Shown: piece after piece, positions 1 to 8,005 of the stretch
How positions within the stretch are numbered: position 1 is the first letter of the stretch
Layout: each line of letters opens with the position of its first letter
Assembly: GCF_000430025.1 (NCBI RefSeq)
Contig: NZ_AUCZ01000004.1
Span: forward strand, 62,001-126,000
From: Flavobacterium suncheonense GH29-5 = DSM 17707
GTDB taxonomy: Bacteria > Bacteroidota > Bacteroidia > Flavobacteriales > Flavobacteriaceae
Reading direction: 5' to 3'
DNA: 64,000 bases
The notes under the pieces: generated by a model
What the model was told of the DNA's origin: nothing
What the model saw: the letters and a program-made list of their open reading frames with translations, nothing else
Databases searched by the model: none
Made by a program: the position numbers and the translations under genes

Positions 1-253
1 GTTAGGTGTTAGTGCCGATACGCAAAAGAAGCAATCCAATTTTAAAAACAAATACGAGTTGCCGTTTCCGCTTTTAGCCGATGAAGACAAAAAAGTGATT
101 GAAGCTTTCGGCGTTTGGGGACCAAAAAAGTTCATGGGACGCGAATTTGACGGCATCCACCGAACCACTTTTGTAATTGACGAAAACGGAATTATTGAAG
201 ACGTAATCACGAAAGTAAAAACGAAAGAGCACTCAAGTCAGATTTTGAAATAA
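1..253 (+). CDS. bcp: Thioredoxin-dependent thiol peroxidase (Bcp/PrxQ-type peroxiredoxin), 3' part only
   Basis: The reading frame is open from base 2 and ends at TAA 251-253, so the N-terminal part with the peroxidatic cysteine lies outside the window. The visible 83 residues show the peroxiredoxin C-terminal half: LGVSADTQKKQSNFKNKY, then FPLLADEDKKVIEAFGVWG, KKFMGREFDGIHRTTFVIDE and IIEDVITKVKTKEHSSQIL, which is the usual BCP pattern (GIxRxTFxID). Family role: cytosolic reduction of hydrogen peroxide and organic hydroperoxides with thioredoxin as donor. A strong terminator follows directly. The TTG at 59 is an internal codon and not the start. Confidence 0.93.
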   Translation, partial: LGVSADTQKKQSNFKNKYELPFPLLADEDKKVIEAFGVWGPKKFMGREFDGIHRTTFVIDENGIIEDVITKVKTKEHSSQILK

Positions 254-283
254 AAAAAGGGAAGTTGCAACTTCCCTTTTTTA
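252..283 (+). terminator. Intrinsic terminator, probably bidirectional
   Basis: Perfect dyad GGGAAGTTG/CAACTTCCC (259-276) flanked by an A run on the left and a T run on the right. It sits between the convergent bcp end and the reverse-strand gene ending at 295, so it can serve both. Confidence 0.9.
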
Positions 284-294
284 TGAAACAGCTT

Positions 295-1761
295 TTATTT
301 AGCTTCTTCCAAAGTTTTTTTCTCGCCGTAACCGAACAAATGGTTTTTCTTAATCAGTCCGGCGATACCTTCCGGCAGCATTTCTTCCCAGCCGTCTTTT
401 TCTTTGCTGATCATTTTTAAAACTTCTCTGGAGAAAATTTTAAGGTGGTCTTTGTCAAAATCAGTGATATCCAGTACTTTGCCGTTGTAAGCGAAGAATT
501 TGTACAATTCTTTCATGCGCGGATGTACTTTCAGATTTTGTGAATTGATCACTTCCCCGTTTTCTTCCATCGGATATAAGAATACCTTCAGATCGCGGTA
601 GAACAATTTTCCGAAAGCTTCCAGAATGCCACCACTTAAATGACGGTAGTATTTCTCGTCGAAAATGTCGATTAAGTTGCTTACTCCCATGGCTAATCCC
701 ATGCGTGCTTTGGTGTATTCCGAGAAATATTCCACCACTTTGTAGTATTCCTGGAAATTGGAAATCATTACGGTTTGTCCTAACGAACACAGTAATTCCG
801 CCCGGTCCATGAAATCGCGTTCGTCAATTTCACCTTCGGAGCGCAAATTGGAAAGGGTAATTTCAAAAACTACTAACGTATTGTCTTTTTCCACTTTTTT
901 CTCCTGTACGAACATTTCCAGCGACTTCTCGTACATGTCCATGTTTACTTTCGTTACCGGCCGGAAACTTCCGCGTAAGGCCAGAATGTTTTTCTTGTAT
1001 AATACTGCTGCCGGCAATACGTTTTTACCGTCCGGACCAAACATCACTGCTTCGGTCATGCCGTTTTTAACGAGTTGTAAACTCATTAAACGGTTGTCAA
1101 CATCCTTAAATTGAGGTCCGGAAAAGTTAATCGTGTCAATTTCCAGTTGATCTTTGTCTAAGTGGTCGTATAAATAACGCAACAGGCGTTTCGGATCGTT
1201 GTATTTGTAAAAAGCACCATAAATCAGGTTAACTCCAAGAACTCCAAGGGTTTCCTGTTGCAGTTTGGAATCATTTTCCTTAAAGCGGATATGAAGAATG
1301 ATTTCGTTGTATTCGGCATTCGGATCTACCTGAAATTTAATTCCAACCCAGCCGTGCCCTTTAAATTGTTTGGCAAAATCTATGGTAGCTACTGTATTGG
1401 CGTAACTGAAGAATAGTTTTTCAGGATGTTTCTCACGGTTCAAACGCTCTTCCATCAAACGGGTTTCATGGGTAAGCATTTTTCGCAGGCGGCTTTCGGT
1501 TACATAGCGGCCGTCATCTTCCACACCGTAAATCGCGTCACTGTAATCTTTATCGTAAGCGGACATTGCTTTTGCAATCGTACCGGAAGAACCTCCTGCA
1601 CGGAAAAAATGGCGAACCGTTTCCTGTCCGGCACCGATTTCTGAAAAAGTTCCGTAAATATTTTTGTTTAGATTGATACGAAGCGCCTTATCGGCTAAAG
1701 CGGGTATGTGTTCGATCTCACGATCACCTTTTAATATGATTTCTCCTTCTGAATTCTTCAT
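295..1761 (-). CDS. Large conserved protein of unknown function (488 aa)
   Basis: A 488-residue soluble protein without signal peptide or membrane segment. I recognise it as a strongly conserved Bacteroidota family (N-terminus with GAGQETVRHFFRAGGSSGTI, then a YDKDYSDAIYG block) but know no established function. Database entries for this family often carry labels such as nicotinate-nucleotide adenylyltransferase or TonB-dependent receptor; neither is supported here, because there is no HxGH nucleotidyl-transferase motif, no signal peptide and no beta-barrel pattern. The ATG at 1761 is preceded by a reverse-strand -7 box (CAAAGTTA read on the plus strand at 1779-1786). It is transcribed alone, divergently from the MBL hydrolase. 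Confidence 0.85.
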   Translation of the reverse strand: MKNSEGEIILKGDREIEHIPALADKALRINLNKNIYGTFSEIGAGQETVRHFFRAGGSSGTIAKAMSAYDKDYSDAIYGVEDDGRYVTESRLRKMLTHETRLMEERLNREKHPEKLFFSYANTVATIDFAKQFKGHGWVGIKFQVDPNAEYNEIILHIRFKENDSKLQQETLGVLGVNLIYGAFYKYNDPKRLLRYLYDHLDKDQLEIDTINFSGPQFKDVDNRLMSLQLVKNGMTEAVMFGPDGKNVLPAAVLYKKNILALRGSFRPVTKVNMDMYEKSLEMFVQEKKVEKDNTLVVFEITLSNLRSEGEIDERDFMDRAELLCSLGQTVMISNFQEYYKVVEYFSEYTKARMGLAMGVSNLIDIFDEKYYRHLSGGILEAFGKLFYRDLKVFLYPMEENGEVINSQNLKVHPRMKELYKFFAYNGKVLDITDFDKDHLKIFSREVLKMISKEKDGWEEMLPEGIAGLIKKNHLFGYGEKKTLEEAK

Positions 1762-1778
1762 AAAACATATAATATCGA

Positions 1779-1829
1779 CAAAGTTAACAAAATAGGTATT
1801 TTCACAAAAGATAAATAATTCTATTTTTG
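1779..1829. promoter_or_regulatory. Divergent promoter pair (TAnnTTTG type)
   Basis: On the minus strand TAACTTTG (1786-1779) is preceded by TTTG (1808-1805) after an 18-nt spacer, matching the Bacteroidota -33/-7 pattern for the gene starting at 1761. On the plus strand TATTTTTG (1822-1829) lies 17 nt before the TTG start at 1847; no clear -33 TTG accompanies it. Confidence 0.6.
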
Positions 1830-1846
1830 TAAAAACTGAAATTCAT

Positions 1847-2611
1847 TTGAAAGTATATTTTTTGGGTACCGGCACCTCACAGGGTATTCCCGTAATTGGG
1901 AGTCATCATTCTGTTTGTATGAGTGATGATCCCAAAGACAAGCGGCTAAGAGTTGCGGTTTGGATTCATTGGGACGATTATTCTTTTGTGATCGATTGTG
2001 GTCCCGATTTCCGACAACAGATGCTGGCCAGTAAATGCGTTAAACTCGACGGGATTTTGTTTACCCATGAACACGCAGATCACACCGCCGGGTTAGATGA
2101 CATCCGACCCTATAATTTCCGCCAAGGGGAGTTGCCGATTTTTGCCCACGAAAGGGTACTTAAGAATCTGAACAGACGTTTCGACTATATTTTTGAAACC
2201 GAAAACCGCTATCCCGGAGCGCCGTCCGTAAAGGAATTTGAAGTGAAAAACAACGAGCCTTTTGCGGTAGGAGATAAAATTGCGGTTCCTATTAATGTAT
2301 GGCATGGTAATTTGCAGGTGTTTGGTTACCGCATTGATGATTTTGCCTATCTTACCGATGTGAAAACCATTGATGAAGCCGAAATTGAAAAGCTGAAAGG
2401 GGTTAAGGTTTTGGTGGTAAATGCTTTACGGGAAGAGCCACACGCTACGCATTTCAATTTGCAGGAAGCGCTGGATTTTATCGGGAGAATCAAACCGGAG
2501 CGAAGTTATTTAACCCACATCAGTCATTTGTTGGGCTTTCACGAAGAAGTGGCAAAAAAACTGCCGAAAAACGTCTTTTTGGCTTACGATAATTTAGAAA
2601 TCACTATTTAA
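1847..2611 (+). CDS. MBL-fold metal-dependent hydrolase (PhnP/RNase Z-like)
   Basis: 254 residues. The N-terminus VYFLGTGTSQGIPVIG and the metal motif FTHEHADHTAGLDD (HxHxDH) near residue 75 identify a metallo-beta-lactamase-fold phosphodiesterase of the PhnP/lipoate-associated type; later ligands are visible in VWHGNLQVFGYRI, FAYLTDVKTI and LTHISHLLG. The enzyme would be a cytosolic dinuclear-metal phosphodiesterase; the physiological substrate cannot be told. No ATG is available upstream, and TTG at 1847 puts the start right at the conserved first strand, so a TTG start is chosen. It is followed after 4 nt by a membrane-anchored protein. Confidence 0.88.
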   Translation: MKVYFLGTGTSQGIPVIGSHHSVCMSDDPKDKRLRVAVWIHWDDYSFVIDCGPDFRQQMLASKCVKLDGILFTHEHADHTAGLDDIRPYNFRQGELPIFAHERVLKNLNRRFDYIFETENRYPGAPSVKEFEVKNNEPFAVGDKIAVPINVWHGNLQVFGYRIDDFAYLTDVKTIDEAEIEKLKGVKVLVVNALREEPHATHFNLQEALDFIGRIKPERSYLTHISHLLGFHEEVAKKLPKNVFLAYDNLEITI

Positions 2612-2615
2612 TACT

Positions 2616-3119
2616 ATGAAAAAAATCATTTTGTATTTGTTTATTCTTTCGTTGCTGTTTAATATTTTTCAGTATATGAATTCCACGAAAATACTGAAAA
2701 CCCAGAGTAAGGAAATCGAAAGTTGCGAGGCTAAAATTAAAGCGGTTCGCGATTCATCCAACATTGTTTACAATCAGATGATCGACGCCAATTACTTTTC
2801 TCTGGAAATGGACGATGAATCGTTAGAGTATTTTGAAAATTACAGCATTCCGGAATTAACCGAACAAATCCGAAACGAATTGTTAGCGTTGAACGATGCA
2901 CCTAACGGGAACAAATTGGTGCCGTACGATCCGATTGACGGGAACAAGTTTATTATCAATAAATTTAAAATTCTGAATCACAGATGGATTATTGCCGATG
3001 TTTATTCCGGTACCTTGCGCGGTGAAATCCTGATTAAGTATTTCATCAACGACGGTAAGCCAACCGATTTTGAAACCATCCAGGCGATTTTGCATCAGCC
3101 CAGAAAACCCGCGCAATAA
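2616..3119 (+). CDS. Membrane-anchored protein of unknown function (167 aa)
   Basis: An N-terminal hydrophobic segment (about residues 3-20, KIILYLFILSLLFNIFQY) is followed by a short charged, probably coiled region (to about residue 55) and a soluble domain. The domain ends in HRWIIADVYSGTLRGEILIKYF, which looks like beta strands facing the periplasm. It starts 4 nt after the MBL hydrolase and is likely co-transcribed with it. I recognise no family. Confidence 0.75.
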   Translation: MKKIILYLFILSLLFNIFQYMNSTKILKTQSKEIESCEAKIKAVRDSSNIVYNQMIDANYFSLEMDDESLEYFENYSIPELTEQIRNELLALNDAPNGNKLVPYDPIDGNKFIINKFKILNHRWIIADVYSGTLRGEILIKYFINDGKPTDFETIQAILHQPRKPAQ

Positions 3120-3162
3120 AAAGTCAGATTTTGAGTTATAATTCTCTACCAAAAACCCAATT

Positions 3163-3672
3163 ATGAAAAGAACTTTACATATCATTTTTGCCGTTTCGAT
3201 GCTTTTTGCCTCGTGCGACCTTATTCTGAAACCCAGAGACAAAGAAAATGAAGTGGATGTAAACGATAAAAAAGTCGTTTTGGGTACAGACAAAGACGAA
3301 AAAGGATGTGTAACGTCGGCTGGTTACAGATGGTCGGAAATCCGAAAAAACTGTATTCGCGTTTTTGAGGAAGGCTACCGCCTGGCGCCGTTTAAAAATC
3401 CGGAAACGGTTAACGAAGAAGATAGTGAACAGGCTACTCTGAACGCTTATGTGATTTTCAGTGAAGACAAAGACAGTGCTGAAGTTTTTGTACCGAATTC
3501 TTCCAAATCGATTGTATTAACGGATGGAAATTCCGGAAAAGTATTTGACAACGGCGAATGGAAACTTGAAATCAACAAGAGCTATGTGCTGAAAAAAGGA
3601 ACGGAAATTCAATATGTTTCCGCGATAGCTGAAGAAAAGAAATTTGTCGGAAGCGATAAAATCGAACAATAA
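3163..3672 (+). CDS. Small lipoprotein of unknown function (169 aa)
   Basis: Signal peptide with lipobox (MLFASC, Cys at about residue 19) predicts a lipoprotein. The mature part contains DEKGCVTSAGYRWSEIRKNC, a cysteine-containing stretch that looks like a compact repeat or sorting-type domain, then EEGYRLAPF and a C-terminal beta-rich segment. It is third in a short plus-strand run after the MBL hydrolase and is closed by a terminator. No function can be assigned. Confidence 0.75.
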   Translation: MKRTLHIIFAVSMLFASCDLILKPRDKENEVDVNDKKVVLGTDKDEKGCVTSAGYRWSEIRKNCIRVFEEGYRLAPFKNPETVNEEDSEQATLNAYVIFSEDKDSAEVFVPNSSKSIVLTDGNSGKVFDNGEWKLEINKSYVLKKGTEIQYVSAIAEEKKFVGSDKIEQ

Positions 3673-3700
3673 AAAATCCCGCCTTGAAAGCGGGATTTTT
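3673..3700 (+). terminator. Bidirectional intrinsic terminator
   Basis: AAATCCCGC (3674-3682) and GCGGGATTT (3690-3698) form a stem with a 7-nt loop and A/T runs on both sides, between convergent genes ending at 3672 and 3703. Confidence 0.9.
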
Positions 3701-3702
3701 AT

Positions 3703-4347
3703 TTAAGACTGTAACCAGTTTTTAAAATCGTAAAAGTTTTGCGGTGCCACACCGTGACCTACCGGATATTCTTTATGCACCACATCCAAGCCTAAATCTT
3801 TTAAAAATTCGGGAGCTTTTCGGGCCCAATCCACCGGGATTACCTGATCGACGGTTCCGTGAGAAATGAAGAATTTTAAGTTGGAAATTTTATTATTTCT
3901 GAAATTCTCGTCGATAATATCCAAGTTGAAATAACCGCTCAAAGCCACCACACGCTGCACTTTTTCCGGATACGAAAGCGCCACACTGTAACTCAGAATC
4001 GCTCCCTGACTGAACCCTATTAAGGTTACGTTGTCTTTGTCAATCGGATAATGGGCTATTAATTCGTCGATAAATTTAGCAATCAGATCTCGGGATTGTC
4101 TGGCTTCGTCGTTGTCGGAAAATTTGTTTTCATCCGCATCGAAATGAATGGCATACCAGGCGTTTCCGTAAGGCGGAAGCGGATAAGGTGCGCGGGCGGA
4201 AATCACGTAATATTCCTCGGGTAATTCTGAAGCGAATGAAAACAGATCTTCTTCATTACTGCCATAACCGTGTAACAATAGTAACAATGGATTTTTATCC
4301 GATTTAACTTTTGGTTCCCGAACCAGATGGTATAAAGAAAAACTCAT
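3703..4347 (-). CDS. Alpha/beta-fold carboxylesterase/phospholipase-like hydrolase
   Basis: 214 residues. The oxyanion motif LLLLHGYGSNEEDLFSF, the nucleophile elbow LIGFSQGAI (Ser about residue 114) and the C-terminal ISHGTVDQVIP and GHGVAPQNF (Asp and His of the triad) match the carboxylesterase 2 / phospholipase family. It is a cytosolic serine hydrolase of unknown substrate. It is the last gene of the reverse operon that starts with the BatA protein: its ATG is one base away from the stop of the DUF4870-like gene. Confidence 0.9.
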   Translation of the reverse strand: MSFSLYHLVREPKVKSDKNPLLLLLHGYGSNEEDLFSFASELPEEYYVISARAPYPLPPYGNAWYAIHFDADENKFSDNDEARQSRDLIAKFIDELIAHYPIDKDNVTLIGFSQGAILSYSVALSYPEKVQRVVALSGYFNLDIIDENFRNNKISNLKFFISHGTVDQVIPVDWARKAPEFLKDLGLDVVHKEYPVGHGVAPQNFYDFKNWLQS

Positions 4348-4348
4348 G

Positions 4349-4678
4349 TTATGCTAAATTTTTAAACCATTTCTGGAAGTACTCGCCCAATAAAGGAACA
4401 ATTTTCATTTCGCCCTGAATGGCTCCGATAAAACCGTAAAACCAAAGCACTACAATAAAAACATAGAACGCTCCGGAAATCATCCAGCTGTCAAAATAGC
4501 CGATAAAATAGGCCAGAATGTAGAACGTAATGTTAAGACCAAACGCCTGACGGATATGAAAACCCGCAAACGGATTCTTAGGTTCCAGATTCATGAAAAT
4601 CGCAATAATGCTTCCCAAAATGGTCAGATAACTGATAATGGCGGTGGTTTTTCCCTGTTCAACTGTATTGTTTTCCAT
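4349..4678 (-). CDS. DUF4870-like small membrane protein
   Basis: 109 residues with three hydrophobic stretches (about 14-30, 47-65, 68-90). FAGFHIRQAFGLN followed by a membrane segment is typical of the DUF4870 / Tic20-like family. Integral inner-membrane protein without known function. It lies 6 nt after the dihydroorotase homologue and 1 nt before the hydrolase, so it belongs to the same transcript. Confidence 0.8.
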   Translation of the reverse strand: MENNTVEQGKTTAIISYLTILGSIIAIFMNLEPKNPFAGFHIRQAFGLNITFYILAYFIGYFDSWMISGAFYVFIVVLWFYGFIGAIQGEMKIVPLLGEYFQKWFKNLA

Positions 4679-4684
4679 GACGAA

Positions 4685-5938
4685 TTAGTTTAAAATTAAT
4701 TGTCCGTTATTGTAAATGCCGTAAGCGCGGCCTTTCATCGGCAGGCCTAAGAATGCGGAATTTTTAGATTTTGATAAAATATGCTCTTTTGTGAATTCCC
4801 AGTTTCCTTCCGTTGTAAAGAGGGTAAAACAAGCTTTATTTCCTTCTTTAATTGCCGGTTTTTCAATGCCGAAAACCGATTTACCGTGGGTTAGTTTTTC
4901 AATGATAATTTCCAGCGACAGTACATTTTGCAAGGCTCCGAACGCGCTTTCCAGACCAATGGTTCCGTTCTTGGCGTTGTCGAATTCCATCTTTTTCAGT
5001 TCGATATCGATAGGATTGTGGTCAGACGTAATCATGTCGATTGTACCGTCTAAAACGCCTTCCAATAAAGCTTTTCGGTGGTTTTCGTCGCGTAACGGTG
5101 GGGTTACTTTGTATCGGGAATCGAATCCGGTCAAAACATCATCCGTTAAAACCAGATTGTGAACCGCTACCGAACAGGTTACATGCAACCCTTTCGCTTT
5201 CGCCGCTCTGATCAATTCCACCGATTTTGCCGATGATATTGTAGGAATGTGCAGTTTTCCGCCTGTATATTCCAATAAAAACAGGTTTCTCGCCACTTCC
5301 AGTTCTTCCGCTAAAGCAGGAATGCCTTTCAGCCCTAATCGTGTGCTTACCAAACCTTCGTGCACCACGCCGTTTCCTTTAACGGTTTTGTCCTGACAAT
5401 ATGCAATCACCAGACCGTCGAAATCCTGTACGTATTGCAGACCAATTTTCAGTAGATTGGCATTGTCAAGATTTTTGTTGTAATCGCCAAAAGCAATGGC
5501 TCCGGCGTTTTTCATATCGAACATTTCGGCTAAATCCGTTCCCTCACTGTTTTTGGTGAAGGCGCCAATCGGATGTAAGGTCGTGGCAAAACCCTTCGCT
5601 TTGTTCAGTACAAAACTCACCTGCGACTGGTTGTCGATTACCGGAAACGAATTCGGTTGTAATGCTACGTTGGTAAAGCCGCTTTTAGCTGCGGTGTTCA
5701 GACCGTTGGCGATAGTTTCTCGGTCTTCAAAACCCGGTTCACCGAAAGAAACGGAAGAATCAAACCAACCTTGGGAAAGGTGTAAATTTTCTAATTCAAC
5801 AATTTCAAAGCCATTTTTCGAGGAAAGATTTTGGCCAATATTTTTAATGATGCCGTTTTCCACTTTTACATCGGCTTTCTGCTTGTGAAACGGGCTTTCT
5901 TTGTCAAGTATCGTTGCGTTTTTAAAAATTACGTTCAT
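4685..5938 (-). CDS. Dihydroorotase homologue lacking the zinc-binding histidines (PyrC'-type)
   Basis: 417 residues with the full length and framework of class I dihydroorotases: EPGFEDRETI after the first strand, KVTPPLRDENHRKAL and TSDHNPID near the end. The metal site is degraded: the HxH pair is Ser62-x-Ser64 (DSSVSF), the next ligand His is Cys181 (IAYCQD), and the following one is Thr233 (LHIPTISS). Only Asp152 and Asp306 remain. Known PyrC' proteins of this kind are inactive and act as structural partners of aspartate transcarbamoylase; applying that here is inference, since pyrB is not in the window. The start overlaps the BatA stop by 4 nt (ATGA), so translation is coupled. Confidence 0.88.
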   Translation of the reverse strand: MNVIFKNATILDKESPFHKQKADVKVENGIIKNIGQNLSSKNGFEIVELENLHLSQGWFDSSVSFGEPGFEDRETIANGLNTAAKSGFTNVALQPNSFPVIDNQSQVSFVLNKAKGFATTLHPIGAFTKNSEGTDLAEMFDMKNAGAIAFGDYNKNLDNANLLKIGLQYVQDFDGLVIAYCQDKTVKGNGVVHEGLVSTRLGLKGIPALAEELEVARNLFLLEYTGGKLHIPTISSAKSVELIRAAKAKGLHVTCSVAVHNLVLTDDVLTGFDSRYKVTPPLRDENHRKALLEGVLDGTIDMITSDHNPIDIELKKMEFDNAKNGTIGLESAFGALQNVLSLEIIIEKLTHGKSVFGIEKPAIKEGNKACFTLFTTEGNWEFTKEHILSKSKNSAFLGLPMKGRAYGIYNNGQLILN

Positions 5939-7863
5939 TTTACGAATTTTTGGATTAGTAGTTCGAGAAGTAAAAAAAGTAGTGTTGCAATGATGAAATA
6001 CTTCCAGATGGCGTTCCCGGTTCGCGCCGAATGAATGTCGTCAAAAACCGTGGCTACCGAATTCACGGAAGTAAAAGCATCAAATAAGTTGTCGTTGCGC
6101 TGGCTCAAATCACTTTCGGTTCTGGCGTGATTGAAGCTGATATTTTTAAGAATTTCTTTGTTTTTCAATACCGAATAATTCCCCGAAGTTTCCGGATAAT
6201 CGCCGAAAGACAGTTTGATTTTGTGGTTCAGAATCTGCTGCATCGGAATGAAATCGGATTGGTCGTTGGCAATCGTAACCACTTCATCTTTGGAAAGCAA
6301 AACGTCTAAAATCAGGTTTTCATTTTCACCGATGGTATAAGCCGAGATTCCTGTTTTCTGATGGTTTTGCGCCATGTTGTAGAACGTCGGTACAATCAAT
6401 GGTGAATTCTGAAAGTTGCTGTTTGTTTTGTTCACCGGTGCGGAAAACACGTAAAAATCCCCTATTTTATTGGTAACCGAACCTAAAAAAAAGCTTTGGT
6501 CGTCGAAACTTAAAATTGGGGAAGGATTACCGCTGAAAGTAAACGCAGCATTCACTTTCGGATATTGGAAATTGTCAATTTTCTTTTCGAAAACCGTTTG
6601 ATACAACGGATGACTGAACGCGATTTTGGTAATCTGTTTTTCCTGATTTAGAAGCGGACCGGCTTTCAGACTGCTGAAATTCCCCAGAAAAGCATTCAGG
6701 TTTTGCACCGAACTTTCCGAAGCCGGAATCAGAACAATATTTCCGCCTTTAGCATAAAAATCTTTCAGCGTCGTACCGAGCGCCTGCGGAATGTCTTTCA
6801 GTTCATTCAGAATCACAGCATCCTGATTTTCAAGGGAGTTGTAATTGAGGGCATTCAATTCGGTATTCGTGAAAATGAATTCATCCGCGGTATAAATCCG
6901 GGTAAGAAACTCATTTTTAGCTGTTTCACCAATTGTTGTAACATTTGATTTTTCAGGCTTTGAAATGCTGAAATAATATGAATTGTCGTAGGTTAAACTG
7001 TTGTCTTCAATGGCAACATGACCGTGAAAATCTTTCTTCGGCAACGTGAAAGTTACAGCTTTTTTATTCGTATCAGGTTGGATAACGGTTTTGGCAATCA
7101 GGTTTTTACCGTTGTAAACCGCCACCGGAATATCGTTTTCCATTTCGCCGTACACGGAAATATCCACTTTAATTTCGTAAAAGTTGTCTAGATGTTGGCT
7201 TATGGAAACCTTGTCAATACCTACGTTGTTTTTATTTTCCGCTTCCGGAATCCAGCTGTACACCGATTTTCGTCCGGTTAATTTCTGAATGTCTTTTTGG
7301 TTAATTCCGACAGCATCGCTAATCACTACAATATCCAGCGGAAGGTTGTGTTTTTTGGTTTCGATTTTCGTCAAAAGGAAATCCAGTTGAAAAGGCGCAG
7401 AGCTGTATTGTAAATTCTGCAGGTCTTTCTGAACCGATTTGATGTCGGTATCCCAAAAGGTTTCGGTATTGGTAATCAATGAAAAACGCTGATTTTCGGG
7501 TGTGTTTTCCAGTAAATCCTGAACGGCACGTTTCAGCAGTTCGCCCTTACTGCCTTTGGACTGCATCGAAAAGGAATTGTCTAAAATAATCACCATTTCG
7601 TTAGCCGAACTTTCGCTGTCTTTTGCTTTGAAAAATGGCTGGGCAAAAGCGAAAATCAAACAGGCTAACAATAACAAACGCGTCGCCAGCAACAACCATT
7701 TTTTAATCGTCGAGCTTTTTCGGGTTTGAATGGAAAGTTCTTTGAGGAGTTTAACGTTGGTAAAGTATTCTTTCTTAAACCGTCGTAACTGAAATAAATG
7801 CACTAAAATTGGTATCACCAACAGAAACAGGAAATACAGGATTTCAGGATGTTTGAATTGCAT
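5935..7863 (-). CDS. BatA-domain VWA membrane protein
   Basis: 642 residues. The N-terminus has two membrane helices (about 8-25 and 55-75) with the HLFQLRRFKKEYFTNVKLL block typical of the aerotolerance regulator N-terminal (BatA) domain. A von Willebrand A domain follows with an intact MIDAS signature DNSFSMQ (about residue 93). After a long soluble part, a C-terminal membrane helix (YFIIATLLFLLLELLI) ends the protein. It is presumably anchored in the inner membrane with the large domain outside; the family has no defined biochemical role. First gene of a four-gene operon; a TATCTTTG box (plus-strand 7888-7881) lies 17 nt before ATG. Confidence 0.88.
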   Translation of the reverse strand: MQFKHPEILYFLFLLVIPILVHLFQLRRFKKEYFTNVKLLKELSIQTRKSSTIKKWLLLATRLLLLACLIFAFAQPFFKAKDSESSANEMVIILDNSFSMQSKGSKGELLKRAVQDLLENTPENQRFSLITNTETFWDTDIKSVQKDLQNLQYSSAPFQLDFLLTKIETKKHNLPLDIVVISDAVGINQKDIQKLTGRKSVYSWIPEAENKNNVGIDKVSISQHLDNFYEIKVDISVYGEMENDIPVAVYNGKNLIAKTVIQPDTNKKAVTFTLPKKDFHGHVAIEDNSLTYDNSYYFSISKPEKSNVTTIGETAKNEFLTRIYTADEFIFTNTELNALNYNSLENQDAVILNELKDIPQALGTTLKDFYAKGGNIVLIPASESSVQNLNAFLGNFSSLKAGPLLNQEKQITKIAFSHPLYQTVFEKKIDNFQYPKVNAAFTFSGNPSPILSFDDQSFFLGSVTNKIGDFYVFSAPVNKTNSNFQNSPLIVPTFYNMAQNHQKTGISAYTIGENENLILDVLLSKDEVVTIANDQSDFIPMQQILNHKIKLSFGDYPETSGNYSVLKNKEILKNISFNHARTESDLSQRNDNLFDAFTSVNSVATVFDDIHSARTGNAIWKYFIIATLLFLLLELLIQKFVK

Positions 7864-7899
7864 TTATTTTAAAGATTTTTCAAAGATAATTAAATTAGA

Positions 7900-8005
7900 G
7901 TAATTAGTGAAAAGTAATTAGTAATTAGTGAAATTCAAGTAAGAAGTTCTGTTTTAGTAAAGACTACTTTCTAATTACTAACGACTGATTACTGGTCACT
8001 AGAAT
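7900..8005. repeat. Phased heptamer tracts between helicase and BatA genes
   Basis: Five consecutive 7-mers GTAATTA, GTGAAAA, GTAATTA, GTAATTA, GTGAAAT occupy 7900-7934. Five more, CTAATTA, CTAACGA, CTGATTA, CTGGTCA, CTAGAAT, occupy 7971-8005 and resemble the complement of the first set, so the two tracts can pair (for example 7913-7921 with 7971-7979). Confidence 0.8.
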
